64,000 nt of DNA from Scatomonas sp963930955 (GCA_963930955.1 OZ006967.1:1240001-1304000), one strand, 5' to 3'. Counted from the first letter of the stretch, positions 24,656-32,583 are shown. Notes: generated by a model from the sequence alone, not told the origin. Numbers and translations are program-made.

Positions 24656-24659
24656 GTAT
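24609..24659 (+). promoter_or_regulatory. Metal-responsive promoter with two CsoR-like operators
   Basis: TTGACA (24609-24614) and TATAAT (24632-24637) with a 17-bp spacer. Operator 1, ATACCCCTATGGGTAT at 24619-24634, fills the spacer; operator 2, ATACCCCTATAGGTAT at 24644-24659, covers the expected transcription start. Their centres are 25 bp apart. Repressor binding would block polymerase directly. The pattern TACCC-N4-GGGTA is that of CsoR-type copper sensors. Confidence 0.85.
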
Positions 24660-24675
24660 AGAAGGGAGAATACCT

Positions 24676-26535
24676 ATGAAATCATTGGTCGAAAAAGCGG
24701 AAGTTTTTATGGAACTTGGGGGGATTAAAAAAGATATAATATTCCTGGTTCTTGGAGGCATTTCGCTTATCATCAGTCTTTTTGACCTGCTTCCTCTGCC
24801 TTTTGACGCGGCATGGATTGCCATTATCCTCTGCGGTGTGCCCATCATCCTGGAAGCCGTGATCGGGCTGATCACTGCTTTTGATATCAAGGCCGATGTG
24901 CTGGTATCTTTGGCGCTCATTGCCTCCATCTGCATTGGCGAGGATTTTGCCGCGGGCGAAGTGGCTTTCATTATGCAGCTTGGCGCACTGCTGGAAGATC
25001 TGACGGTTGCAAAAGCAAGGGCTGGCATCGAAAAACTCGTACATCTGACCCCGCAGACAGCCCGAGTGATTCGGAACGGCACAGAAAAGATCCTTCCTGC
25101 CGAGCAGGTAAAAGTGGGAGATGTGATCCGGGTTCTGCCGGGGGAAACGGTTGCTGTAGACGGCGTTATTCTTTCCGGACAGACTTCTGTAAATCAGGCG
25201 GTCATGACAGGGGAATCTCTTCCGGTGGATAAAACAGCGGGGGATGAGGTGTTTTCCGGCACAGTGAACCAGTTCGGCGCTTTTGAAATGAGGGCCGCCA
25301 GAGTCGGGGAAGACAGTTCCATCCAGCGGATGATCCGCCTGGTACAGTCCGCTGATGCGGGAAAGGCTAAGATCGTGGGGCTTGCGGACAGATGGGCCAC
25401 CTGGATCGTTGTGATCGCCCTTTCTGCCGCAGGACTTACCTGGGCCTTCACAGGCGAGATCATCCGGGCGGTTACCATTCTTGTTGTGTTCTGTCCCTGC
25501 GCTTTGGTGCTGGCAACACCTACCGCGATCATGGCGGCCATTGGAAATGCCACGAAACACGGTTTTCTGGTTCGGGAGGGCGACGCCCTGGAACGGCTTT
25601 CCGCAGTGACAAAGATTACCTTTGATAAAACAGGCACCCTTACCTATGGCACGCCCGAAGTGACTGCGGTGAAGGCTCTGGCGGATTATTCGGAAGAGGA
25701 AATATTTTCCTTTGCCGCCGCCGTCGAGCAGCTAAGCGAACATCCGCTGGGCAAAGCGGTCGTCCGCTGCTATGGAAAAAAGCCTGCTGCCTGTGAAAAT
25801 TTCAAAATGAGCCCCGGGGAGGGCGTTTCCGCCGTGGTTGGCGGAAAAACTGTGAAAGCAGGCAATTGGAAGTTTCTGAAGGGAAGGGCCCCTTCCAGGG
25901 AGATTGCCGCCGAAACGGACGCATATCTGAATGAGGGAAGCGCCCTGATCTATATCGCCGTGGATGAGATCCTGGCAGGATATCTTGTTCTTTCCGATAC
26001 GGTGCGAGAGGAAAGCAGGGATATGATAGCCGCTCTGCGGGGTATGAATGTTCAGCCGGTTCTGCTGACGGGGGATAATCAAAATGCCGCCGATGCCATC
26101 GCCGGACAGCTTGGGGTCCGGGAGGTATACGCCAACTGTCTGCCCGAAGATAAACTGAATCATATCGGCGCCTTCCAGAAAAACGGAAATGGGGTCTGCA
26201 TGATCGGGGATGGCATCAACGATGCGCCGGCGCTGAAAAAAGCAAATGTCGGTATTGCCATGGGCGGCGTAGGCAGTGATATTGCGGTAGATGCCGCGGA
26301 TATCGCTCTTGTGAACGATGAGATCCGTGAACTTCCGCATCTGCTGTCGCTTTCCAAAAGAATGATGAAAACCATTAAGATCAATCTGGCATTTTCTATG
26401 GGGCTGAACTTTCTTGCCATTGCCCTGGCTATTACAGGACTGCTGGGGCCGGTGATCGGAGCCTTAGTCCATAACGCGGGATCGGTCCTGGTGATCATCA
26501 ATTCGGCGCTGCTGCTGAAATGGAAAAAGAAATAG
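24676..26535 (+). CDS. Heavy-metal translocating P1B-type ATPase
   Basis: 619-aa metal-exporting ATPase without an N-terminal HMA domain. In order: membrane helices (20-100), actuator domain with MTGESLPVDK, the metal-binding CPC helix (VVFCPCALVLATPT, about residues 272-285), phosphorylation site FDKTGTLTYGT, the P1B-specific HP dipeptide in QLSEHPLGKAV, and hinge GDGINDAPALKKANVGIAMG. All catalytic motifs are intact. CPC transporters carry Cu(I), Ag(I), Zn, Cd or Pb. The lack of HMA and the CsoR-like operators upstream leave Cu versus Zn/Cd open. It is preceded by a broken copA, so it may now carry the metal-resistance load. Confidence 0.92.
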   Translation: MKSLVEKAEVFMELGGIKKDIIFLVLGGISLIISLFDLLPLPFDAAWIAIILCGVPIILEAVIGLITAFDIKADVLVSLALIASICIGEDFAAGEVAFIMQLGALLEDLTVAKARAGIEKLVHLTPQTARVIRNGTEKILPAEQVKVGDVIRVLPGETVAVDGVILSGQTSVNQAVMTGESLPVDKTAGDEVFSGTVNQFGAFEMRAARVGEDSSIQRMIRLVQSADAGKAKIVGLADRWATWIVVIALSAAGLTWAFTGEIIRAVTILVVFCPCALVLATPTAIMAAIGNATKHGFLVREGDALERLSAVTKITFDKTGTLTYGTPEVTAVKALADYSEEEIFSFAAAVEQLSEHPLGKAVVRCYGKKPAACENFKMSPGEGVSAVVGGKTVKAGNWKFLKGRAPSREIAAETDAYLNEGSALIYIAVDEILAGYLVLSDTVREESRDMIAALRGMNVQPVLLTGDNQNAADAIAGQLGVREVYANCLPEDKLNHIGAFQKNGNGVCMIGDGINDAPALKKANVGIAMGGVGSDIAVDAADIALVNDEIRELPHLLSLSKRMMKTIKINLAFSMGLNFLAIALAITGLLGPVIGALVHNAGSVLVIINSALLLKWKKK

Positions 26536-26599
26536 CGGTATTTCAGAGAAGGGGACTTCAAAAATGCCATGGAGCCTGCCGCCGTCCCGTCTGAAGTAA

Positions 26600-26628
26600 T
26601 TGTGTGAAGCCCATGGCTGTGCTATACT
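26600..26628 (+). promoter_or_regulatory. Sigma-A type promoter of the LysR gene
   Basis: TTGTGT at 26600-26605 and TATACT at 26623-26628, spacer 17 bp, 25 bp before the start codon. Transcription is in the same direction as the ATPase gene. Confidence 0.65.
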
Positions 26629-26653
26629 ACCTCTCAGAAGGAGGACGGTTTGC

Positions 26654-27541
26654 ATGGAACTTCGTACACTCCGTTATTTTCTGGCGGCGGCCCAGGAAGA
26701 GAATATTACAAAAGCGGCAGAGATCCTGCATCTGACCCAACCAACCCTGAGCCGGCAGATCATGGACCTGGAGCGGGAGCTGGGCGTGACGCTGATGCTG
26801 CGGGGCAAAAACGGCCTGACCTTGACTGACGAGGGAATCTTTTTCCGCCAGCGGGCTCAGGAGATCGTGGAACTGGCGGACCGGCTGGAAAAGAATTTTG
26901 CCCAGCGGCAGAACCATATCAGCGGCATGGTGGTCATCGGCGCCTCTGAAGTGGCCGGCAGCCAAACGCTTGCCAAGCTTATCAAAGAGTTCTCCGAAAG
27001 ATATCCCGCAGTACAGTTTACCCTTTACAACGAAACGGTGGACAACATCAAAAATCGTCTGGAGAAAGGGCTGGTGGACATCGGTCTGCTGTTGGAACCC
27101 ATCGATGTGACCCGATACGATTATGTCCGTCTGGCCAGGCAGGACACCTGGGGCCTTTTGGTGCGGGAGGATCATCCGCTGGCTGAACAGGAGTCCCTGA
27201 CGGCGGAGGAGGCAGCCTCCTGCCCGCTGCTCCTGCCTCTGCGGGAAAACATCCGGGCGGAAATCCTGCACTGGCTGGGAAGGGAGGAAGCAGAACTGCG
27301 CATCCCTCTGTTTTACACCTTGCTCTCCAATGCCGCCCTGATGGTGGCGGAAGGACTGGGCTGCGCTTTCTGCATGGACGGGGCGCTGGCCATCCGCAGC
27401 GACCCGCGTCTGCGATTCATTCCGCTGGAACCGCGCCGCATGACCCACAGCGCGCTGGTGTGGAAGAAGAACCGTCTGTTTTCCCCGGCGGCGTCCCTGT
27501 TTATCCAGGAGATCCATTTGCTCCGGGCCCAGATCGAATAG
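26654..27541 (+). CDS. LysR-family transcriptional regulator
   Basis: 295-aa LysR regulator. The N-terminal winged helix is MELRTLRYFLAAAQEENITKAAEILHLTQPTLSRQI (HTH at about residues 18-37), a linker helix follows, and the effector-binding domain runs from about 90 to the end (GMVVIGASEVAGSQTLAKLI). ATG 26654 follows AAGGAGGA; the open frame begins earlier at 26600. It is followed by a strong terminator and then a flavodoxin-decarboxylase-cupin operon in the same orientation, the likely target. The inducer is unknown. Confidence 0.93.
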   Translation: MELRTLRYFLAAAQEENITKAAEILHLTQPTLSRQIMDLERELGVTLMLRGKNGLTLTDEGIFFRQRAQEIVELADRLEKNFAQRQNHISGMVVIGASEVAGSQTLAKLIKEFSERYPAVQFTLYNETVDNIKNRLEKGLVDIGLLLEPIDVTRYDYVRLARQDTWGLLVREDHPLAEQESLTAEEAASCPLLLPLRENIRAEILHWLGREEAELRIPLFYTLLSNAALMVAEGLGCAFCMDGALAIRSDPRLRFIPLEPRRMTHSALVWKKNRLFSPAASLFIQEIHLLRAQIE

Positions 27542-27552
27542 TGTTTTTACTG

Positions 27553-27583
27553 AACCTCCGGGACTTTTCCCGGAGGTTTTTTT
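27553..27583 (+). terminator. Terminator of the LysR gene
   Basis: AACCTCCGGGA / TCCCGGAGGTT, perfect stem, followed by a T-run. It isolates the regulator gene from the redox operon. Confidence 0.92.
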
Positions 27584-27632
27584 ATGCTTGGTCCATACGA
27601 TAAATGCATGGATAAACATAAAATATAAGTAT

Positions 27633-27661
27633 TAGACATTAAATAGGTATACACCTATAAT
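27633..27661 (+). promoter_or_regulatory. Redox-operon promoter with internal palindrome
   Basis: TAGACA (27633-27638) and TATAAT (27656-27661) with a 17-bp spacer that contains the inverted repeat ATAGGT-ATAC-ACCTAT (27643-27658). The half-site ATAGGTATA also occurs in operator 2 of the metal ATPase promoter (24652-24660). A repressor, or a MerR-type activator, could act here; a LysR site would normally lie further upstream. Confidence 0.65.
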
Positions 27662-27699
27662 GAAAACAGAAAAGTAGATCCATAAGGAGGACAAAATTT

Positions 27700-28173
27700 A
27701 TGAATAAAACTTTAGTAACATTTTTTTCGGCAAGCGGTATCACGAAAAAGGCGGCGGAAAAGCTGGCGGCCGTCACCGGCAGCGATCTCTATGAGATCAA
27801 GCCTGCCGTACCCTACACACGAGCCGACCTGAACTGGCAGGATAAAAACTCCCGCAGTTCAGTGGAAATGAACGATCCCGCCGCCCGCCCGGCCATTGCG
27901 GACCAGGGGGCGGATATTGCGGGCTATGACCGGATCTTCCTGGGGTTCCCTATCTGGTGGTACACCGCGCCCCGTATCATCCGCACGTTCCTGGAAAGTT
28001 ATGATTTTTCCGGAAAGACCATCATCCTGTTCGCTACTTCCGGCGGCAGCGGTCTGGGGCGGATTGCCGCAGAACTTGCTCCCAGCTGCCCCGGGGCAAA
28101 CATCGCAGAGGGACGCCTGCTTAATGGGAATCCCTCGGAAGCATCGCTCAAACAGTGGGTGGAAAGTCTTTGA
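27700..28173 (+). CDS. Flavodoxin (first of the cluster)
   Basis: 157-aa flavodoxin-like FMN protein. The phosphate-binding loop is FSASGITKKAAEKLA (residues about 8-22), the flavin-stacking loops lie at FLGFPIWWYTAPRI and FATSGGSGLGR. It belongs to the Flavodoxin_4-like group often co-located with LysR regulators, carboxymuconolactone decarboxylases and cupins in gut Firmicutes. It probably carries electrons or reduces small substrates; the substrate is unknown. ATG 27700 follows AAGGAGGA. Confidence 0.88.
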   Translation: MNKTLVTFFSASGITKKAAEKLAAVTGSDLYEIKPAVPYTRADLNWQDKNSRSSVEMNDPAARPAIADQGADIAGYDRIFLGFPIWWYTAPRIIRTFLESYDFSGKTIILFATSGGSGLGRIAAELAPSCPGANIAEGRLLNGNPSEASLKQWVESL

Positions 28174-28194
28174 AATGAGAAAGGAAGGAATCGT

Positions 28195-28965
28195 ATGGAT
28201 CGAAAAGAAAGAACAGAACTGAAAATGCAGGAGCTGTTTCACAGCCATGCCGCCGTGGAGGAAGGGACCGACGGCCAGTTCATGCAGATTCTGCAGGGCT
28301 ATATTTTTGGGGATGTTTGCTACACCGGCAGCCTGGACAACCGGCTGCGGGAGCTGGTCACCGTTACCGTGCTGACCACCCTTGGCACTTTACCCCAGCT
28401 GAAAGCGCATGTGCAGGCCAGTCTCAACGCCGGCTGCACGTCGGTGGAGATCCGGGAAGCCATCTACCAGTGCGCAGCTTTTATCGGCTTTCCCCAAACC
28501 CTTAACGCCATCAGCACCATGAACGAGGTGTTTACTGAGAACGGCATCGAATTGCCCCTGCCCAGCCAAAAGACGCTGCCCGGCGAAAGCGAGGACGAGC
28601 GTTACCAGAAAGGGATGGCTATCCAGGCGCCCCTCTATGGGACGGAGATCGCCGACCGTTACGCCTGGCTGCCCGGCGAATTTGCCCAGGCCGTGCCCCG
28701 GTTCCTCACCGAGCTGTGCTTTGGGGATTTTAATACCCGCACGGGCTTGGACGGTAAGACCAGGGAGCTGCTGACCGTGGTGCTGCTGGCGGCCCTGGGC
28801 GGCGCGGAGGTACAGGTAAAAAGTCATGTGGAGGGCGCGCTGAAAGCGGGCAACACCAAGGAGGAAGTGGTCTGCGCCCTGGTCCACGCCAGCGGTTATA
28901 TGGGAATTCCGCGCCTGTTCAACGCGCTGAATGCCTGTGAAGAGCTGCTGAAAACAACAGCCTAA
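28195..28965 (+). CDS. Carboxymuconolactone decarboxylase-family protein, two-domain
   Basis: 256-aa protein with two copies of the CMD/AhpD-like helical fold, at about residues 30-115 (LDNRLRELVTVTVLTTLG, CTSVEIREAIYQCAAFIGFPQTLNAI) and 160-250 (LDGKTRELLTVVLLAALG, NTKEEVVCALVHASGYMGIPRLFNAL). The redox CxxC of AhpD is absent from both domains, so alkyl-hydroperoxide reduction by that mechanism is unlikely. Real CMD chemistry is also unproven for this subgroup. It follows the flavodoxin gene by 21 bp. A MITE-like element begins 9 bp after its stop. Confidence 0.88.
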   Translation: MDRKERTELKMQELFHSHAAVEEGTDGQFMQILQGYIFGDVCYTGSLDNRLRELVTVTVLTTLGTLPQLKAHVQASLNAGCTSVEIREAIYQCAAFIGFPQTLNAISTMNEVFTENGIELPLPSQKTLPGESEDERYQKGMAIQAPLYGTEIADRYAWLPGEFAQAVPRFLTELCFGDFNTRTGLDGKTRELLTVVLLAALGGAEVQVKSHVEGALKAGNTKEEVVCALVHASGYMGIPRLFNALNACEELLKTTA

Positions 28966-28974
28966 AGGAGGATA

Positions 28975-29251
28975 GCATCAGTGTACAAGGGGACAATACG
29001 GTCGTTGAAGGGCTGATTTGAGCTCCTTCTGCGTTACTTTCCCTCCGCGTACGTCTCTGTATGCGTCAATCAAGTGCCTTGAAGGGGTTCAAATCAGCAC
29101 CTTCACGACTCGAAGACTCCAACCGCAGGAATTTCGGTGATTTTCAAGGCAGACGATAGAGGCGTACTGGGGACGTACGCCGATTGAGGATAACACAGAA
29201 AATCACCGAAATTACGCGGTTTGGAGCGTGTTGCCCCTTGTACACGGATGC
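28975..29251 (-). mobile_element. MITE-like element, copy B (277 bp), between a ribosome site and its start codon
   Basis: Same terminal repeats as copy A (one mismatch in the right one), TA on both sides (28973-28974, 29252-29253), and inverted relative to copy A. Both internal hairpins are present. Left of it stands AAAGGAGGA; right of it TACGATC and then ATG 29259. Excising the element and one TA restores AAAGGAGGATACGATCATG, an ideal ribosome site 8-9 nt from the start. The insertion therefore uncouples the Shine-Dalgarno from the next gene. Confidence 0.88.
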
Positions 29252-29258
29252 TACGATC

Positions 29259-29795
29259 ATGAAAATCATACTTTTGGAAGGCAGCCCCAACAAAAATGGT
29301 TCCTCCAATCTGCTGGCGGACTGCTTTCGGCGGGGCGCGGAGGAAGCCGGGCACAGGGTGGAGATCGTAGATGCAGCCCACGCCAACATCCACCCCTGTA
29401 CTGGCTGCATTCACTGCGGCTATGAAGGCCCCTGCGTGCAGAAGGATGACGTGGAGGTCATTCGCCAGGAAATCCTGACTTCCCATATGCTGGTGTTCGT
29501 CACGCCCCTGTACTACTACGGGATGAGCGCCCAGCTGAAAACTATGATCGACCGCTTCTGCGCCTTCAACAGCTCCCTTCAGCGCAAACACATGAAATCC
29601 GCCCTGCTGGCGGCGGCCTGGAACAGTGACGACTGGACCTTCGAGGCGCTGGAAGCCCACTATAAAACACTGGTGCGCTACCTGAACCTTACGGATATGG
29701 GCATGGTGCTGGGCTACGGATGCGGTACGCCTTCCATGACCCAGCACTCTCCGTATCCCCAGCAGGCGTACAGCCTTGGCAATCGATTGAAATAA
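29259..29795 (+). CDS. NADPH-dependent FMN reductase-like flavoprotein
   Basis: 178-aa protein of the NADPH-dependent FMN reductase / iron-sulfur flavoprotein group. The FMN phosphate loop is EGSPNKNGSSNLLAD (residues about 7-21), followed by cysteines in HPCTGCIHCGYEGPC (about 46-60) that resemble the cluster ligands of iron-sulfur flavoproteins, and the flavin loop VTPLYYYGMSAQLKTMIDR. A MITE-like element has separated the native ribosome site from ATG 29259. A frame is open through the element from 29184, so translation may now start inside it. It lies second-to-last in the redox cluster. Confidence 0.88.
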   Translation: MKIILLEGSPNKNGSSNLLADCFRRGAEEAGHRVEIVDAAHANIHPCTGCIHCGYEGPCVQKDDVEVIRQEILTSHMLVFVTPLYYYGMSAQLKTMIDRFCAFNSSLQRKHMKSALLAAAWNSDDWTFEALEAHYKTLVRYLNLTDMGMVLGYGCGTPSMTQHSPYPQQAYSLGNRLK

Positions 29796-29797
29796 CA

Positions 29798-29836
29798 GCA
29801 ACATGGGCGGGCAGAAGGACTGCGCGCCCATGTTGC
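29798..29836 (+). other. Intercistronic hairpin in the redox operon
   Basis: GCAACATGGGCG (29798-29809) and CGCCCATGTTGC (29825-29836) form a perfect 12-bp stem. There is no immediate T-run, and the ribosome site of the next gene (CAGGAGG) starts 6 nt later. It may stabilise or process the mRNA or limit read-through. Confidence 0.65.
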
Positions 29837-29857
29837 CTGTCAGGAGGTTTTTACTGT

Positions 29858-30388
29858 ATGGAATATATCACCTTTAACAACAGTGTCAAAATGCCCCTGA
29901 TCGTATCCTACTCTTATTCCGGCCACACCCACCGCATGGCCCAGGCGCTCTGCGCGCTGACCGGCAGCCACTGGCATGAGATCTACCCCTGGCAGCCCTA
30001 TCCCATGGCTTTCCCGGAGCTGCTCCAACAGGTGCGGAAAGAAATACAGACAGGATATCACCCGCGATTGCTGACCGGAACCAGCGATCCAAAACCGTAT
30101 TCAGTCATTTTCGTGGGTTCCCCCAACTGGTGCGGGCACATGGCGCCGCCCCTGGCTTCCTGGCTGGCGAAAAACGATCTATCCGGTAAGGTGATTCTGC
30201 CCTTTTATTCTCACTGCGGCGGTGTGCCCTGTGATTTTGGCCGGGAGATCGCCCGCCTGTGTCCCGGGGCGGAGGTCCGCGCGCCCCTGGGGGTCCTGGA
30301 GGACTCCGGCGAGGATCTGCCGCAGACCCTGCGGGCTTGGCTGGACAAAAACGGACTGTCATCGCTGTACCCTGCCTGTGCGAGCTGA
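29858..30388 (+). CDS. Flavodoxin (second of the cluster)
   Basis: 176-aa flavodoxin-like protein, distinct from the 27700 gene. The FMN loop is SYSYSGHTHRMAQAL (about residues 17-31), the flavin-stacking loops are VGSPNWCGHMAPPL and YSHCGGVPCDFGREI, with two cysteines near the isoalloxazine region. ATG 29858 follows CAGGAGG at good spacing; the frame is open from 29720, but that part overlaps the preceding gene. It probably shares a transcript with the cupin gene downstream. Confidence 0.85.
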   Translation: MEYITFNNSVKMPLIVSYSYSGHTHRMAQALCALTGSHWHEIYPWQPYPMAFPELLQQVRKEIQTGYHPRLLTGTSDPKPYSVIFVGSPNWCGHMAPPLASWLAKNDLSGKVILPFYSHCGGVPCDFGREIARLCPGAEVRAPLGVLEDSGEDLPQTLRAWLDKNGLSSLYPACAS

Positions 30389-30427
30389 TCCATTCAAGAC
30401 ACAAGGATAATACGAGGAGGAAAAATT

Positions 30428-30865
30428 ATGCGTATACATGATAAAGCACAATTCGACAAAGAAAACGTCTTTGGCCTTGGGCAGGCCAACACGGCCTACG
30501 CCCGGTATTTCATCGGCAATTCCTATCTGAACCCGCTGACACAGGCGGGCGAGTGCCCGGTATTTCTGGCCAACGTCACTTTTGAGCCGGGGTGCCGAAA
30601 CAACTGGCATATCCACCATGCTAAAAGCGGCGGAGGTCAGATCCTGATCTGTACCGCCGGGGAGGGCTGGTATCAGGAGGAAGGCAAGGAAGCCGTCAGC
30701 CTGACCCCTGGCATGGTCGTTACCATTCCGGCAGAGGTCAAGCACTGGCACGGGGCCAAAAAAGACAGCTGGTTTAGCCATATCGCGGTAGAAGTGCCCG
30801 GCGAGGAGACTGCCAACGAATGGTGCGAGCCCGTGGATGACGGGGCCTACAAGGGTCTGGAGTAA
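30428..30865 (+). CDS. Cupin-domain protein
   Basis: 145-aa single-domain cupin. Metal-ligand motif 1 is WHIHHAKSGGGQILICTAGEG (G-x5-H-x-H type, here RNNWHIHH near residues 57-64) and motif 2 is PAEVKHWHGAKKDSW near 101-115. Such small cupins often accompany CMD-family proteins and flavodoxins; proposed roles in quinone or aromatic metabolism are not proven. It is the last gene of the cluster, followed by a terminator. Confidence 0.9.
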   Translation: MRIHDKAQFDKENVFGLGQANTAYARYFIGNSYLNPLTQAGECPVFLANVTFEPGCRNNWHIHHAKSGGGQILICTAGEGWYQEEGKEAVSLTPGMVVTIPAEVKHWHGAKKDSWFSHIAVEVPGEETANEWCEPVDDGAYKGLE

Positions 30866-30870
30866 GGAGG

Positions 30871-30909
30871 GAGCCTGCTACCCGGATGATAGGTAGCAGG
30901 CTCTGTTTT
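30871..30909 (+). terminator. Terminator of the redox cluster
   Basis: GAGCCTGCTACC / GGTAGCAGGCTC, perfect 12-bp stem with an 8-9-nt loop, followed by TGTTTT. It marks the end of the accessory segment. Confidence 0.9.
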
Positions 30910-31002
30910 GTGGGACGATTCGGTTTTAATTCCCCTGTTGCTGCGGGAAGGGGAGAACCATCTCGATCACGGGAAGCAATCCGATATACGCTGAATTTTT
31001 TA

Positions 31003-31065
31003 TTGAAAAAGGAGAAAAAATATGATATGGTGAAATTGACCGGAAACGTTACCGATAACGTTTCC
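31003..31065 (+). promoter_or_regulatory. malQ promoter with LacI-type operator
   Basis: TTGAAA (31003-31008) and TATGGT (31026-31031) at 17-bp spacing. Just downstream, GGAAACGTTA-CCGA-TAACGTTTCC (31042-31065) is a perfect palindrome with 10-bp arms, the form bound by LacI/GalR regulators of maltodextrin genes. The cognate repressor is probably the LacI-type gene at 32584, which follows malQ. Confidence 0.85.
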
Positions 31066-31092
31066 AAAAAGTGTATTTACAGGAGGAAAAAC

Positions 31093-32568
31093 ATGCGGGA
31101 GAGCGGCATTTTACTTCCCGTTTCGGCGCTGCCGGCCGGATACGGGATCGGAGGCTTTTCAAAGAAAGCGTATGAATTTGTGGACTGGCTGCGGGAGGCA
31201 GGTCAGAAGAACTGGCAGATCCTGCCCCTGGGACCTACCAGCTACGGGGATTCTCCCTACCAGTCTTTCTCCACCTTCGCCGGGAATCCTTACTATATAG
31301 ATCTGGATACCCTCCGGGAGCAGGGACTGCTCACCGAGGAGGAGTGCCGGGAGGCGGACTGCGGGCAGGATCCCCGTTATGTGGACTACGGGAGAATTTA
31401 CGAAACACGTTTTGCAGTTCTTCGGAAGGCCTTTGCCCGCTTCCGTGAGACGGAGGAATTCCTGAAATTTGAAGATGAAAACGCGTACTGGCTGGAGGAT
31501 TACTGTCTGTATATGGCGGTCAAGGGCAGTCAGGGACAGAGGTCCTGGCAGGAATGGCCGGAGGAACTGAAGACCCGGGATCCGGAAGCTCTGGACCGGG
31601 CCCGGGGGGAACTGGCAGAGGAGATCCGTTTTTACCGTTTCCAGCAGTACTGTTTTGAGGTTCAGTGGAAAAAACTGAAACAGTATGCCAATGACCGGGG
31701 AATCCGTATTATCGGAGACATCCCCATCTATGTGGCCCTGGACAGCGCGGATGCCTGGGCCAATCCGGAGCTGTTCCAGTTCGATGAAAACAGCGTGCCC
31801 CTGGCGGTGGCCGGCTGTCCGCCGGACGCTTTCGCGGCCACCGGACAGCTGTGGGGCAACCCCCTGTACCGGTGGGAAAAGCATGAAGAAACCGGCTATG
31901 CCTGGTGGATCCGCAGGATCCAGTCCTGCTTCCGTCTGTACGATGTGATCCGCATCGACCATTTCCGGGGATTTGAATCTTATTATTCCATCCCTTATGG
32001 AGACAAGACTGCGGAGAAAGGCCATTGGGAGCCGGGCCCCGGCATCGGATTTTTTAAGGCAGTGCAGGAAAAACTGGGAGAACTGGATATTATTGCCGAG
32101 GATCTGGGGTATCTTACGGAGGGAGTCCGGGAAATGCTCCGGGAAAGCGGCTATCCCGGCATGAAAGTTCTGGAGTTCGCTTTTGACTCCCGGGAGGAGA
32201 GCGATTATCTTCCCCACAACTACCCCCGGAACTGTGTGGTTTATACGGGAACCCACGATAACAATACCCTGGCGGGCTGGTACCAGGAGATGGCGCCGGC
32301 GGATCGGGAGTTTTCCGTCCGCTATATGAACAACGGAAAAAGCGCTCCGGAGGAGATCCCCTGGGATTTCATCCGCATGGCGCTGGCCAGCGTGGCGGAT
32401 CTGGCGGTGGTTCCCATGCAGGATTATCTGGGGCTGGGAGCCGAGGCCAGGTTCAATTATCCTTCCACCATCGGCACCAACTGGAAATGGAGGCTGCTGC
32501 CGGAGGAATGTACCAAAGAACTGGCAGCAAAGATCCGGGCCATGACCAAATTATACGGGAGGCTGTAG
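31093..32568 (+). CDS. malQ: 4-alpha-glucanotransferase (amylomaltase)
   Basis: 491-aa GH77 enzyme that moves glucan segments between maltodextrins. It starts MRESGILLPVSALPAGYGIGGF. GH77 blocks visible include QILPLGPTSYGDSPYQSFSTFAGNPYYID, the nucleophile region DVIRIDHFRGFESYY (Asp in RIDHF), the acid/base DIIAEDLGYL and the stabiliser VVYTGTHDNNTLAGWY. ATG 31093 follows ACAGGAGGA; the open frame begins at 30886 but the upstream part carries the promoter and operator. It forms a likely operon with the LacI-type gene and glgP for glycogen and maltodextrin use. Confidence 0.97.
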   Translation: MRESGILLPVSALPAGYGIGGFSKKAYEFVDWLREAGQKNWQILPLGPTSYGDSPYQSFSTFAGNPYYIDLDTLREQGLLTEEECREADCGQDPRYVDYGRIYETRFAVLRKAFARFRETEEFLKFEDENAYWLEDYCLYMAVKGSQGQRSWQEWPEELKTRDPEALDRARGELAEEIRFYRFQQYCFEVQWKKLKQYANDRGIRIIGDIPIYVALDSADAWANPELFQFDENSVPLAVAGCPPDAFAATGQLWGNPLYRWEKHEETGYAWWIRRIQSCFRLYDVIRIDHFRGFESYYSIPYGDKTAEKGHWEPGPGIGFFKAVQEKLGELDIIAEDLGYLTEGVREMLRESGYPGMKVLEFAFDSREESDYLPHNYPRNCVVYTGTHDNNTLAGWYQEMAPADREFSVRYMNNGKSAPEEIPWDFIRMALASVADLAVVPMQDYLGLGAEARFNYPSTIGTNWKWRLLPEECTKELAAKIRAMTKLYGRL

Positions 32569-32583
32569 AAGGAGGCGCGGAAT

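Noticed and set aside
27859..28248. Minus-strand ORF in the redox cluster
   Set aside because: Antisense to the flavodoxin gene, no ribosome site or domain.
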